Positions 39,381-50,291 of a DNA stretch of 64,000 nt are shown here, one piece after another. Position 1 is the stretch's first letter, and each line of letters begins with the position of its first letter. The translations under genes and the position numbers were made by a program. The notes under the pieces were generated by a model, which was given only the letters and a program-made list of their open reading frames with translations, ran no database searches and was not told the origin of the DNA. This DNA comes from Rhea pennata (lineage: Eukaryota; Chordata; Aves; Rheiformes; Rheidae). Location: NCBI RefSeq assembly GCF_028389875.1, contig NC_084663.1, forward strand, positions 116,011,301-116,075,300. Direction: 5' to 3'.

Positions 39381-41479
39381 ATTCACCTCTTCCCCGGAAT
39401 ATCCTATCTAAGTTTCCTCAGCAAGTAAGATGGAGCTCCCTTAGGAAGGAGCAGCACAGCCCCTTCCCATGTGGCCTGAGGAGTTGGCACTGCTCATCTC
39501 CCATTTTAGCTCAATCCCCTTCAAACAGAGGAAGACAAGGGGATGAGGAGAAGAAGGCGAGCCCTGCCCAGCAAACCAGCTGTTCCTGCAGTCATACAAA
39601 AGATCCCTTCCTGGAAGCCATAAATCACTTTGGATATGTGCTGACATGGAGGCCAAAGTAGGAGCATTTTGCAGGAAGCAATTAATCTTTGTCACCTGCT
39701 CTCAGAATGCTCTCTCTCCAACATCATGAATTGTAACGGCACCAAGGATACACCGCTATCACCATGATTTCACAGACTGATGAATGTTCCTAGGGCCGAT
39801 GTGTCCTTCTTTGCCCAGTGACAGCCCACCTCTTGCAGAGGTATAAATGCTTCACCAGTCTGGGCACACTGATTCCACCCAGGGACAATCCAATGCTGGC
39901 CCAAATCACAGCGCACTACGTATTCAGTCAAAATTCTTTGTCCATGGTCAAGCTGTGTCTGCTTTCACTCCAACTCCCAAATGCTCACAGCCTTTGCAGT
40001 TTGGGACAGAGTGTGGTGCTCTAGGAGAGGGAAATGGAATGTCTAATAACTGTTACTACCATTAGGTATTGAGAGTTTAGAGCCTGGGAGTTTGGGCAGG
40101 GAAAGGAAAAAAGACAGAAAAGAGGAATTAAGCAATGTGAAAAGGGCAGCTGGGAATGTTGCTGCATTTGCAGCAACACTTAAAAGCAAGTATAAAATGG
40201 AGCAGAAGGCCTCAGCAAACCCGGTAGTTTTGTGTGGGAACAGGATTCACATTGCGAGGTTGACTGTTACTACGCTGTCCGATACGGCAGAAAAAGGTAT
40301 GTGAAGGGTAGCTAAGATGAAAGAATCTGTCTCCGCACAAGGCTGTTGTAGATGGGATAAAAATGCCTGGAGCATTGCAGGACAACAACTCTTGTGTTCC
40401 AGATCACATTCTTCTCCATTAATGAGACAGCACAGCTTAGGGGCTTGAATGTGGATGAGGCTTGAAAATTCCTTAGAAAGAGTCTGGAATGTGAATTCCA
40501 CAGGAAAGGAGGAGAGAGGCTTGTAGGAGTTACATTCATACTTAACTGGATGAATAACTCCACAGAGCAGGTATCTGGTAAAATAAAAGAGTAGGAAAGG
40601 CAACTGGTCAGCAAAGAAACTATACCTGAGAGGTCAAGAAGTGTAAGGGAAAAATGAGTCAATAAAAGTCAGTTCAAGTTAGGCTTTTCAAAGAGTAAGA
40701 TGATAAAAGATGCCACAGGCATACAAGTAAAATAAACAGCAAGGGAAGAGGAGTGCTGGGCAGTGACTATGAGTTTAAGAAAGCTAGTTAACCTCCATTC
40801 TTCTTTTTTGAATTTAAATCACAAAAAGAATACAGAACAAGGAGAGTAAGACAGAATTATTGTCCATTGTAGACAAAAAAAAGATCAGTCTTTATGAGCA
40901 CAAACTGAAGAAAGAAGGTAATTTCCTCTGAAGGAAATTCAGCACATGCAATTACAAATCTAGTAGCAATGATTGTTAGTACATGTGTCAAACCAGGAGT
41001 AGTACCATATGCCCAGATGATAGTGAATCTAAGAAAATGGTGGGGGAAGGTGGAAAGTACTGTGTGCAACTGGAAATCCATTAGTCAGAATTCAATACTG
41101 AGAAGACTTAAAACCCATTATGAAGAAAAAAATAATTAAATGCCTGGAAGTAAATGGAAAATTAGAAAAAGAGACAGCATGAACCAAACAAAAATAGATT
41201 CAATTTTATTTCATACCACTTTCCAGAAAAGAGAAGTCGAGCATTTGGACCTTATTAAAGCATCTGACACAGCAGTAGGAAATTCAGTAGTAACACTGAA
41301 GGAATGGAGAACAGCAACAAAAAAAAGTGATGTGGATACAGAATCTATGAATGAGCAAAACAGCAAAAGGGAAAACTGGAAGGACAACTATCAGGCTCCT
41401 ATTTCTGGATGTTCCTTTCTGCTGCTGGTGGAAGCAAGGGTTTTTCTTGGGTCTCATCTTAACTTGCCTCAGGGATTTG

Positions 41480-42130
41480 GCATTAATGGAGGAACTACAC
41501 CAGGAAATTTCCATTAGACGCTCAGTTGGTCAATGCACTGTCAGCATGGAGGAGATTAAGAATACAGGACCAGAAGGCTGATGACCTCAAGGCCTGGAAT
41601 AATAGAAATGCAATGCATTTGACATATTCAAGTGAGATATTTTCTTGTTTTTCTGAATCATCTACCCCCTGCTGTGATAACCTGCAGAAAGTGTATTTGT
41701 TGTGCCTGGCAGTGGTGAGGCTTCATCAGGGACTTTTTGTCCTGTTTTGAGTATTAAACTTCAAGAAAGAAGTGGAGCAGCCGAAGACAGCCAGAAGAGA
41801 TAAGTAAGAATGAGGAGAGACTAACAAACATGCCAATGAGGAAAGAATTAGAGAAGATTAGTCTAAGCAAGATAAGTTCAAGAGGCTAGATGGTAAATGG
41901 AAAAGGTGGCTGCTTTAAAGGAAAGCAGTGATCTGTTTTCTATGCCTACTGTGATGGGAGAATGGAGCAGCTTTGGACTGCAGTGGGGACATTTATTTTA
42001 AGCTTCAGGAAAACCTTTATTAATGAAAACTACAATTAAGCACCAGGAAAAATTCCTAAGGACACTGTAGAAGAGTCATCTCTAGAAGATGCATTGTACA
42101 AACATCTCTTGGGAACAATTTGGTGTGTCT
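41480..42130 (+). mobile_element. CR1-like LINE remnant, 3' half of ORF2 and tail
   Basis: Several phrases follow the CR1/L3 ORF2 3' consensus in order: CTCAAGGCCTGGAATAATAGAAATG near 41585, GAGGCTTCATCAGGGACTTTTTGTCC near 41717 with a TTCAAGAAAGAAGT step, AGTGATCTGTTTTCTATG near 41927, and GGACATTTATTTTAAGC then AAGCACCAGGAAAAATTCC and TCTCTAGAAGAT to about 42090. Stops and indels interrupt every frame. The element may extend further left than 41480, where similarity is too weak for me to follow. Confidence 0.6.
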
Positions 42131-45100
42131 ATTTTGATGCTGGAGCAAAGTAATCAGCTGGGTAGTGACTCTCACATTTTCTGAAGTGAGTTGTACTTAC
42201 ACAACCTTCTCCTCCTGTTCATCCTCTTCAGCCCTACAAGCACCAACTTCTACTAGTAAAAGGAACTGATGCTGCTGATGGGGCTCTCAGCTGCGCCCAG
42301 CAAACTAGTTTGGCTAGTCAGCCTCCTTTAAAAATCTCAAGCAACACATATTTAGGACTCCTGTGGTATTCAAGCATCAGTTCTTTGCTGATCTGCGGCA
42401 TGAACATATCATGGCTACCAGCTCCCCAGAGCAGTGGGGTTTGGAGAACTAGGGCTGGCAAAGCAGCAAGGAGGATGGTTCATGCTGGAGCATTAGGGAA
42501 AGCCTAGTGCTAGAAGGGGTCCAGGCTGCCACAGGGAGGCAGGAGGTAGTCCAGGGGCTCAAACCTGCTCCACCAGGCAAAACTGGTGTAGTGGGGGACA
42601 TGTCCGTGTCAGGACTGTAGCTATTGCCCAGTGCATTGACAGAGCTGGAGTTACCCAGCACTGCTCTTCCTCCAGTTCAACAGGAAGAGAGTGCTGCACG
42701 TTGTGCCTCATGCTCAGAAGCCTGCTCCGTATCTACTGTGTGGTGGAGGAGTGGCCCTTGGTAGAGGTCCTACATCCCAGACAAGCCTGCTGCTTTGGGA
42801 AGCACAAAGATACCCTGAGGACAAGAGGCTGGAAGTGGGGAGGATACCCCAAAGCATCTCTGACCACTGGTGCTGGTCCCCTGCTCCTTCCCAGGCAGCT
42901 GCCACTAGCCCCACCAGAGGCAGTGTGCAGATCTCCATGCACGCAGATCTTCATACATCTCGGAGTGGACACAGTAAGGCCTTCTTATATTTCATTAATG
43001 AGCCTTACTGGCTGTGAGGCCCAAGATTAGATGGCTTCTTCCAGTCTCTCCCTCCTCCATTTTGCGTTATTCGTTACTAGCCGTGTTTGAGAGCTGAACA
43101 GAAAGCAAGCAGCCTATGGATAAACTCTCACATACAGCCACCATGTATATTCAAAAGCACAGGAAAGTACAGCGCCTATTCAGGACTGTGCCTGAGAGAA
43201 AGAGACAAATCTATTATAAGAAACTGGTCTTACTGGATTTACAGATGTGTGATAACCTTCTGTGGCAGATGATTTATTCTCATATCAAGTTGCGCAGTAG
43301 CTCAAGATGCACTCAAGCTCTCTTTTTACAGAGGCTCTTTCAGGCTCTCTTCCAGCACTGCCTTGCCCACACAAAGCAGCTCCTGAAATTGCAGCTCTGC
43401 TGATGATAACCTGACCTGACTCGCTTGGAGCAGCCCTGCCACCCATGTGTCCATCCTGCTGCTGCCTCGCTCAGATCGGAGCAGTGCCTGGCAGTGCAGC
43501 TGGCAGCTCTGCCCTCTAGACCTCCGCAGCAGTCGCCGCAGCTGTAGGAGGATTTCAAAAGAAGCTCATTTTTTAAGTGAAAACTCAGTTACTGAATCAC
43601 GGAGTGATGACCAAATCTTGAACCTTCACTGACCTGAGTTAAGTGGAGTCTGACTCTCCTCTGACCTGCAAGCTGTGGAGTCATTTATCTGACTCAAAGG
43701 GCACCAGCTGGATTTGGCAGTACTTCACATCCATTTTACATTGCAGGAATGAGTACAGTTGCCCAAAGTGTTGGGCAAAGGCAAAAAAGCTAGAAAACGT
43801 TGGTTTCATTAATGAAGATGAAACTCCTTATTTTCCAAGGAATCTCTATAACCTATAAGCAACAAAATAAATTCCAAAGTACAAGATATCACATATGAAA
43901 GTTTATTGTTATAGGGAGTTGATTTGTGCTTGGATTGCGCTCCCTCTTCTACAGGATCTTTTGCTCATGCTAGTCAGGGTTTATTTAATGTATAAATGTG
44001 GCCAACCCTGTTTTAAATGGAAGCTTTGCTTTTAGTTTTCTTGAAGACGCAGTGTACAGGTAGGATACAATTTAAAGGAAGTGGCTGGATGTGATTCGGA
44101 GGCACTGGAGAGGGGTAGGCATGTGCAAACTGAGCTGAAAACTGTTTGCAGCATATAGGATCTCTAAGAGGGAATTTCAGAAATTTCCAAGTCCCGCTCA
44201 TGGTTCATGGGACTCATATTCCTGTTAGTCCTGTGGGCGTTTTTGAAAGTCTTCCTGTATCTTCTTTTGTGTTGTACAACTTAGACTGCTGTGTGCTTTA
44301 CCAGAAACAGATAACACTATCAGATGTTAACGGTAGTCTACAATATACGCAGGGCTCTTACGGATGTGTCGTGTTTATCTCACTTTTCACTGAAACTTGC
44401 CTCAGACATGTAGATGAATACCGTATGAGCCGCCCTGTGTCTTGACAGCAGAGATAGAAGGAATACATGTATCTGTAGTTTTCTGAGTAAGATCTTGTAT
44501 CTACATTTTAGAGGGGTGAACTAAGCAAGTGACTTTACTGCAGACGTTGGTATAAACCATGACGTTCCAGCTATAAGTTCCGTGCAGGATACTCACACGG
44601 TGTCGCAAAGAGCAGGACTGCTCCTCCACTCTCTTCCCCCCAAGGAAGAGACCGGACTGGAGTATATACATTAAGAAAGGAACATGAAGGAAATACAGCC
44701 ATGCACAGCTATATTACAGAAGTGTCATGCACATCAGGCAGGTACATAGGCAGAAAAAAACTCCTTAAAAATAAGGAGGAAAAATAAAATCACATACAGG
44801 CAGGCACAGCTTAATATGTAGCTTACAAGCAGTGTGAAAAGACAGTTCTAGAGCAGTAGTGCACAGACTTTGAATTCTTTTCGCTTGTTCAGAGTTGCAT
44901 CTTAGTAAGAGAAGAATTTGTTTCCAACCTTTCAAGTGGAAATAACTTCAGGAATTTACTGGACAATTATGGATCACATAATAATCTTCCTATAAAATGT
45001 TTAAAACAGTCAATCAAACTCCAAAAAGAGAATGTTGCTCTCCATTAAACACTATAAATTTAATCTTGTTCTCAGTTAAGTCAAAGACAAACTTCCATTG

Positions 45101-45638
45101 ATTTCTGTGGGTCTGGGGTTACACCTTATTCACTGGTTACAAAATTCTATTAAAATATTGCCACTATCAATTAATTTCAGTCACTTATTAAACTAATTTG
45201 TATGGAATTCAATTTATTTTCCAGGAGACTTCATTTCATTACCATGCTCTTTATCATGGAAGCATTATCTTATTTAAAACATTGTTTAGCTTGTTTGCAT
45301 GTGAACTGTGAGAAAATACTATCAATATTTTTGTTCTTTAGGCCTACTAGCTGTATTAGTGTGAGTGGTACTCAGCAAAAACATGGGCCTGATATTGCAC
45401 AAATATCCTTGTTTAAAAATACATGTATATATATTAGTATCCCGTAGCAGTTAGCCAACACACCATTATTACGGTGGTCTAGGCAACGCTGTGAAATGTT
45501 GTAAGCCACAAGGAGTTTGCAAGGGAATGCCGTTGCTTCTAAAAAGAAGGATATGAATGAGTTTGACCTCATATAGATTTCAGAAGAAATACTGACTTTC
45601 ACCAAAAAGATGATATTTAGGATGAGTGCAGAGCAATG
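42131..45638. other. Spacer between CLDN17 and CLDN8, right part
   Basis: Gene-free. The patch at about 42430-42960 is GC-richer and gives several overlapping frames in both directions, a compositional effect. No domain is recognised. Confidence 0.5.
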
Positions 45639-45888
45639 TTTATTCTCTGAAATAAGGGATATTTTTCATAAATTTCAGCTTACACTTTCTCAGCTGAATA
45701 AATTCTTCATGCAACCCTTCATTAAACCTACAGTAAATCAATCTCGTAGTGAATACCTTTCTTTTAAACCACTATTATCTTGTCCTTATTCACTATTATC
45801 CCTTATTTCCCAGGAGAGGAAAAAAAGAATCAGCCAGTTAACTCCCCTCTTCTTCACAAAAGGACAGAATTTCATATTGCAATGGAAC

Positions 45889-45894
45889 TTTATT
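45889..45894 (-). terminator. Candidate poly(A) signal of CLDN8 (AATAAA)
   Basis: A canonical AATAAA on the minus strand lies about 270 bases beyond the CLDN8 stop codon. A second AATAAA lies on the same strand at 45644-45639, about 520 bases beyond the stop. Either or both could end the mRNA. Confidence 0.45.
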
Positions 45895-46019
45895 ATTATT
45901 TCCTGTAAAAATTGCAAGCCAAAGCAAAGCCATGTCACCCAAAAGCTATCTCAGGTTACCATTAAGGTAGTGTTAAACGTTCACCTTTCCACGCATGGAA
46001 ATAGTTGTCTGCGCTGCAG

Positions 46020-46860
46020 CACTGGCCGCAGCAGGGCCCGCTGGTGGTAACTGCAGCTCCAAAACGCGGTCACGACAGCGGCAGTTGCGTGACAGAAGGC
46101 AAAAAGCTGCCTGAACTGCAGCCACGGAGACCGCACGTGCGAAGAAGAGGAAAAGGCAGGAGGCGGCTAGACGTACTGACTTTTGGAGTAGGAGCTTTCA
46201 GGCTTCCCTCGGCAGCACTGGTCACGAGCGGGGCCGTGGGGCGGCGAGGAGTAGCTGTAGCTCCGAGTTTTCTCCTGGCAGCAGCAAAAGCAGCAGAAGG
46301 TGGCTCCGGCGGCAATGAGGCAGAAGGTGGCCCCCCATCCCAGGTAGAGGGCCTCCCCCAGCTCCCGCTTCTGCGCCACGTTGACCACGGGGTTGTAGAA
46401 GTCCCTGATGATGGTGTTGGCCACCCAGCAAAGCGGGATGAGCTCCACAGCGCCCGAGAGGAGGAAAAGGAGCCCGGCTGCCAGCAGGAGGTGGCCCTTG
46501 GCTTGCTCGCTGCTCGGCGCGCACCGCATGCACTTCATGCCCGTGGCGGCCAGGGCAAAAGCGAGGAAGGACAGCACGGCGGCGGCACACATCAGCCCCC
46601 GGGAGGCCTGCAGGTCAGGCGAGAGCGCCAGCGGGGAGTCGTAGACCTTGCACTGCATCCTGATGTTGGCTTGCCGGATGCAGTGCATCCACAGGCCCTC
46701 GCAAATGCTCTCAAACACGATGATGTTGTTCTCGATGAAGGCGGACACCCGCCACTGAGGCATGCCCGTGACAGCAAAAGTCCCAACGGCGCCGATGCCA
46801 CCGACTATCAGCCCGGCTAGCTGCAAAGCGCCGCTGACCATGCTGCCTTTGCGAGGCGAG
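46020..46860. other. CpG-rich block covering CLDN8
   Basis: Base composition changes sharply here from AT-rich to GC-rich with many CpGs. The block starts just beyond the CLDN8 stop and runs to just upstream of its ATG. It creates long chance open frames on the opposite strand. It probably acts as the CpG island of the gene, though it sits over the coding region rather than only at the promoter. Confidence 0.6.
46167..46841 (-). CDS. CLDN8: Claudin-8, intact single-exon gene
   Basis: This 224-residue protein is a four-pass tight-junction claudin. Mammalian claudin-8 strengthens the cation barrier and, with claudin-4, supports paracellular chloride passage in kidney collecting duct. Seen: TM1 about 8-27, first loop with W30, G49-L50-W51, C54 and C64, R81, TM2 about 82-101, a cytoplasmic CxxC at 104-107, TM3 about 117-138, second loop with the IIRDFYN block, the [12 protein letters not shown] segment, TM4 about 161-182, a Cys cluster at 183-188 (likely palmitoylated) and the C-terminus SQYV, a PDZ ligand. 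The [11 protein letters not shown] segment and the tail are CLDN8-like. The ATG at 46841 has a strong context (A at -3, G at +4). The frame is open 34 codons further upstream, but only from a GTG. Oddities: C47, P70, E133 and C138 sit where I recall W, L, V and S in the human protein. The gene is much more GC- and CpG-rich than CLDN17 or the surroundings. Confidence 0.94.
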   Translation of the reverse strand: MVSGALQLAGLIVGGIGAVGTFAVTGMPQWRVSAFIENNIIVFESICEGLWMHCIRQANIRMQCKVYDSPLALSPDLQASRGLMCAAAVLSFLAFALAATGMKCMRCAPSSEQAKGHLLLAAGLLFLLSGAVELIPLCWVANTIIRDFYNPVVNVAQKRELGEALYLGWGATFCLIAAGATFCCFCCCQEKTRSYSYSSPPHGPARDQCCRGKPESSYSKSQYV

Positions 46861-46869
46861 TGCACGCTG

Positions 46870-46875
46870 CAGGTG
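46870..46875 (-). promoter_or_regulatory. E-box (CACCTG/CAGGTG) upstream of CLDN8
   Basis: This E-box is the type bound by Snail, Slug and ZEB repressors, which are known to silence claudin genes. It lies 29 bases upstream of the ATG. The plus-strand string CAGGTGAAAA is also present upstream of CLDN17. On the minus strand the same bases form a pyrimidine-rich stretch ending CACCTGCAG, so it could instead be a splice acceptor. Confidence 0.3.
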
Positions 46876-46908
46876 AAAAATGAGCAGCTTCTGCCAAAAA
46901 TAGTTGTC

Positions 46909-46920
46909 CCTTGCGCAAGG
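46909..46920 (-). promoter_or_regulatory. Perfect C/EBP-type palindrome upstream of CLDN8
   Basis: A 12-base perfect palindrome, CCTTGCGCAAGG, contains TTGCGCAA, the optimal C/EBP dimer site. It begins 68 bases upstream of the CLDN8 ATG, in the 5' UTR or proximal promoter. The match is seen directly; a role in epithelial CLDN8 expression is inferred. Confidence 0.4.
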
Positions 46921-48560
46921 AAGGTTTCCGAGTCAGTCTGCACAACTCTAAATCAGCTTACTTCTGGCACGCGTTGCCCGGGACTTGGCTGCACCTTCAT
47001 CGTCTTTGTAATTCCTCTGCCACCACTGTCTTGAAGAGGCAAACTGAGCGATCAAGTGGAGCTACCTTCTAAAGCAAGGGACCAGACAGGGTGTGTGTAA
47101 ACCAGCAGGAGCCACTTAGGATACATGCACCTTGTGAGGAAAATGCTTTACATTGCTGTCGCTTTTTTAAGGAAAAAAACAAACAAACAAAAAAATTCTA
47201 TGCTGCGTATGCTGCGCTTAACCCCAGCTATTTTCTACAGTGCTAAGGAAACGGACTGGTCTCTGTAAGGAGACTTACGTGCACCCTGGCGCAGTTACTC
47301 GAGCCACTGGCATGAATGAGCGGAAAATTTTCTGCCCCTGAATCTTGCTCAGTCCCGGCTCCTGCAGGAGAGGGGGCAAATTGCCAGGAGGAAAGTGGAG
47401 CTGCGCTCCCTGCCACGGGGCCTCCGCTCGCAAAAGTGCTTTTGTTCTGAAGCTCAAAGGAGAGTACTACGGTGACAGGATCAAGGAACAGAGCAAATCA
47501 AAAGGCTACAGATAAAATAACTCTGAACTCAAAACAGATCTCTCTGCAGAGGATAATCAAAGCTGCAAAAGACCATTTAAGAGGTAGAAAGGAACAACAA
47601 AAGACCTCAGGTCTGCTAATACCTATGTACATATATAGCTTTATACATACATATTGCTGCACTATTACGGGGACAGGCAAGCCTGTGGAGATTTCCACAT
47701 GCTCACATGGTTGCAGAATCAGACCTAGATGATGGTGATTTAAGCTGCATAGGAGGTTTTCTTCCTGTGAGAAAGTGAACCCAGCAAATATTCCATGATC
47801 TACTGCAATGGAAAGTATTGGCTATCCAAGTAAAAATCTATTAGTTATCTATGTATAAATAAATATTTTAGAAAATCATCATTTTTAGTGTAGTTTAAAC
47901 ATAATAATAAGGGGGAATAGATGAACAGTCCACTCAAGAATTTGTGTGTGATCTGCAAACAGCCTTGGAAAATGTCAGATGAAGAAATTTTGGGAAAGTT
48001 AAAGCACCAGAAAAAAATGGTACAAATCTAGAAAAAAAATGCAAGCATGTGGCCGTGGACTCTTTTTACCAATTCATTAAACTATGAATGCATATAGGAA
48101 GAATTCAGCCTGATCTCTAAAGCTACTCTAACATGGGGAGTAAAGATTCAGGTGTAAACTATGATTTCTGATAATAAAATAGTACTCCATATGTTAAGAA
48201 AAGAACTAGTACGCTATATTGTAAAAGATCAGTTTAGGCTATCACCAGCTCAGTGTAAAAGTACTCGTTTCCTGCTGTTCATTTGAACTTTCTCTCCTCT
48301 GTTTCTTGTCATTTTTACATCCTCAAAAGTGGAAAATAAATGCAAAAAATAAATAAACAAAACCATAGAACACCGCTCTGCTAAATCTTCCAGCTTGTCG
48401 GCATATCGAAGATAGAGAAAAGATTAAAGTCCCAGTTGCATGTAACATTTTATGTTCCCTAAGAGTATTTTTTTTTGTGCGTATATATACATGTGGTTGG
48501 AAGCAAGTGAAAGCAAGGAGCACTCCACAAATTTTTTCTTATTCAGCCTGGATGTTGTAG

Positions 48561-48670
48561 CCGCCTGCATTTCCAACCTCAGCAGCAGCTCGTCACGGGC
48601 CAAGTCGTGCTGGAAGGTTGCAGGTGGGCAAGCCCCGCTCCGCTTCTGGTCCTCGCGAGCCGCTGTCCAC
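48561..48670. other. Small CpG cluster 1.7 kb upstream of CLDN8
   Basis: About nine CpGs lie within 110 bases, including a CCTCGCGAGCC motif, in otherwise CpG-poor sequence. It is upstream of CLDN8 in that gene's orientation and could be a distal promoter or enhancer. No gene is recognised in it. Confidence 0.35.
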
Positions 48671-50250
48671 AGCCAGGCAGCTTTCCATTTCTCCCTTCTT
48701 TTGGTGCTGTTTGATTTGAAATCCAACCCGTTATTCCTGCGCCTCCCCTCAGCAAAGGGGCTTGAGTAGTCCCTGTGGGGAGCAAGCAGTTCTTGGACAA
48801 CCCAAGCCACAGAATTAGGGAATAAGTTGAATTAAAAAGGACCACTGGACAGCATCACCTCCCGCCTTTGCTTGAAGCTGCACCCTGCAAGGTCATGAGG
48901 CCAAGAACTCGCATCAGGATTCATTTCAGGCACCCAAAAAAATCCCAGTGATTTAGTGGGTGTAGAAGGTGGCTGAATCCGCTTCCATCAGGGTGAGACA
49001 AGAAGGACTTCATGGAGAGGCTGTAAATGCACAGTACTCAGACAATGCTAAAATAGATTTTGCATATTAAATATATAATTATGTAAATATTTCTGAATGG
49101 CTTTGCAGTCCCCTGGTTGGCACGCAAATAGCAAAGAAAAAACTAGCAGCCTATAGCAGAACAAATAAACTAGCACTTTAATAACATACCAGTAAGTAAA
49201 CACAAATGCGATACAAGCAGCAGGACTGATTTTTCTTGTAGACTACTGAGGTTCTAATTTACAGGACAGGGAAAATAATTAGCTGAGCAAATATAATTTA
49301 ACCATGTTATTGATTAATTTACAAAACTGTTAAAGCTCCCATATAAATTCATGGTAAGACTGTGTCTGCATCAAGGATTCAGTATCTGCACACTCTTAGA
49401 AGGATTAAATTTTAGTGCCTTATCTTGCTTAAAACCACTTTCAGAAAGAAATGTGGGGAAATCTTATTTAGCGTTATGGATTGCATCTGCTTGTTTACAA
49501 TTAAAACACAAGAAGGGATGGAGCCAAGACTCTCTCTGTTTGTTCCTGTCTATATTCAAACATGCCATTTCATTGCAGGGAAATACTGGAAATACCTGTG
49601 ACTAGCTAATCATATTCCACCCTCGGCCACAGGATCCTATCATTTTAATATAAAACAGACGCACATCCACATCATTTAACCAGTTTTTCGTTTTTCCCTC
49701 CCACAATGTTAAGAAATTGCTATCTTTTCAGCGATTGTCAGGCTTTTCTCTGGGAGCTGAGTATGTTGCAGATTGGTGTCCCCAGCTCTGCCCTAATTCT
49801 GTTTCTCTTCTCCAGAGGCAGTCAGTGATTCAGCTGCAAGCACTGGTCATTCTGTGTTTTGGCAAATAACACAGACCTAAAGCAGTTCCAGCATTGCCTA
49901 AGCAGAAAACTTGCATTTCAGATTGCACTTCAGTGGTCTGGTAGCTTCAAACAGGACTTTGTGGTCAGGATATTTTGCTTCTCCATCACTTCAACATTTT
50001 GGTAGCAGCTTTCTCCAGTGAATCCCCTTGTGCAGATACAAGAAGGGTTTTCTCATCCTTCTGTACACACCTTTTCTTCTGAACGCTCCTCATGGTTTGA
50101 CAAGGAGGTGAAGGAGGAGATGACAGTGCGGTTATCTTGGTCACCACTAACACCATTTCTCACAGTTCTTATGGGAACCCACTGCTCCCCATTAGGGCAG
50201 CATAGCCCCCAAGTCCCTGCGTTGACCCATTTTCAGCCATTCAAGGTGTT

Positions 50251-50291
50251 TTATGATTAAAACACACTGGGAAAACATGTTTTAATCATAA
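50251..50291. repeat. 14-bp perfect inverted repeat with 13-base loop
   Basis: Left arm TTATGATTAAAACA (50251-50264) and right arm TGTTTTAATCATAA (50278-50291) are exact reverse complements. The loop is not T-rich and no gene ends nearby, so a role as terminator or RNA gene is not supported. Confidence 0.85.

Larger units (their letters stand above)
34150..41479. other. Spacer between CLDN17 and CLDN8, left part
   Basis: Gene-free. It holds the TTTG/T run, a GGAA-rich patch at about 36369-36392, the TGATCA cluster, possible ancient repeats at 38330-38930 and the C/T-rich stretch, listed separately. Regulatory elements shared by the two claudins could lie here, but I cannot identify any. Confidence 0.5.
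46867..46961 (-). other. Possible 95-base 5' UTR intron of CLDN8
   Basis: On the minus strand a donor-like GTAAGC begins at 46961. A pyrimidine-rich run ends in CTGCAG at 46867, 26 bases before the start codon. Together they could bound a very short 5' UTR intron that would remove the C/EBP-like palindrome from the mature mRNA. Claudin-8 genes are usually described as having an intronless coding region, so this is only a splice-site observation. Confidence 0.15.

Noticed and set aside
41140-41517. 125-codon ATG-started frame
   Set aside because: No domain recognised; it lies next to a decayed LINE and may overlap its unrecognisable part.
45610-46050. 146-codon plus-strand frame
   Set aside because: Antisense to the CLDN8 3' UTR and without any known motif.
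46222-46590. 122-codon minus-strand frame inside CLDN8
   Set aside because: Out-of-frame shadow of CLDN8.
46005-46820. 271-codon open frame on the plus strand
   Set aside because: It is antisense to CLDN8 and open only because of the GC-rich codons; it needs a GTG start and shows no domain.
46842-46943. 34-codon N-terminal extension of CLDN8
   Set aside because: It starts with GTG, not ATG; the ATG at 46841 has a strong context and gives the standard claudin N-terminus and numbering.
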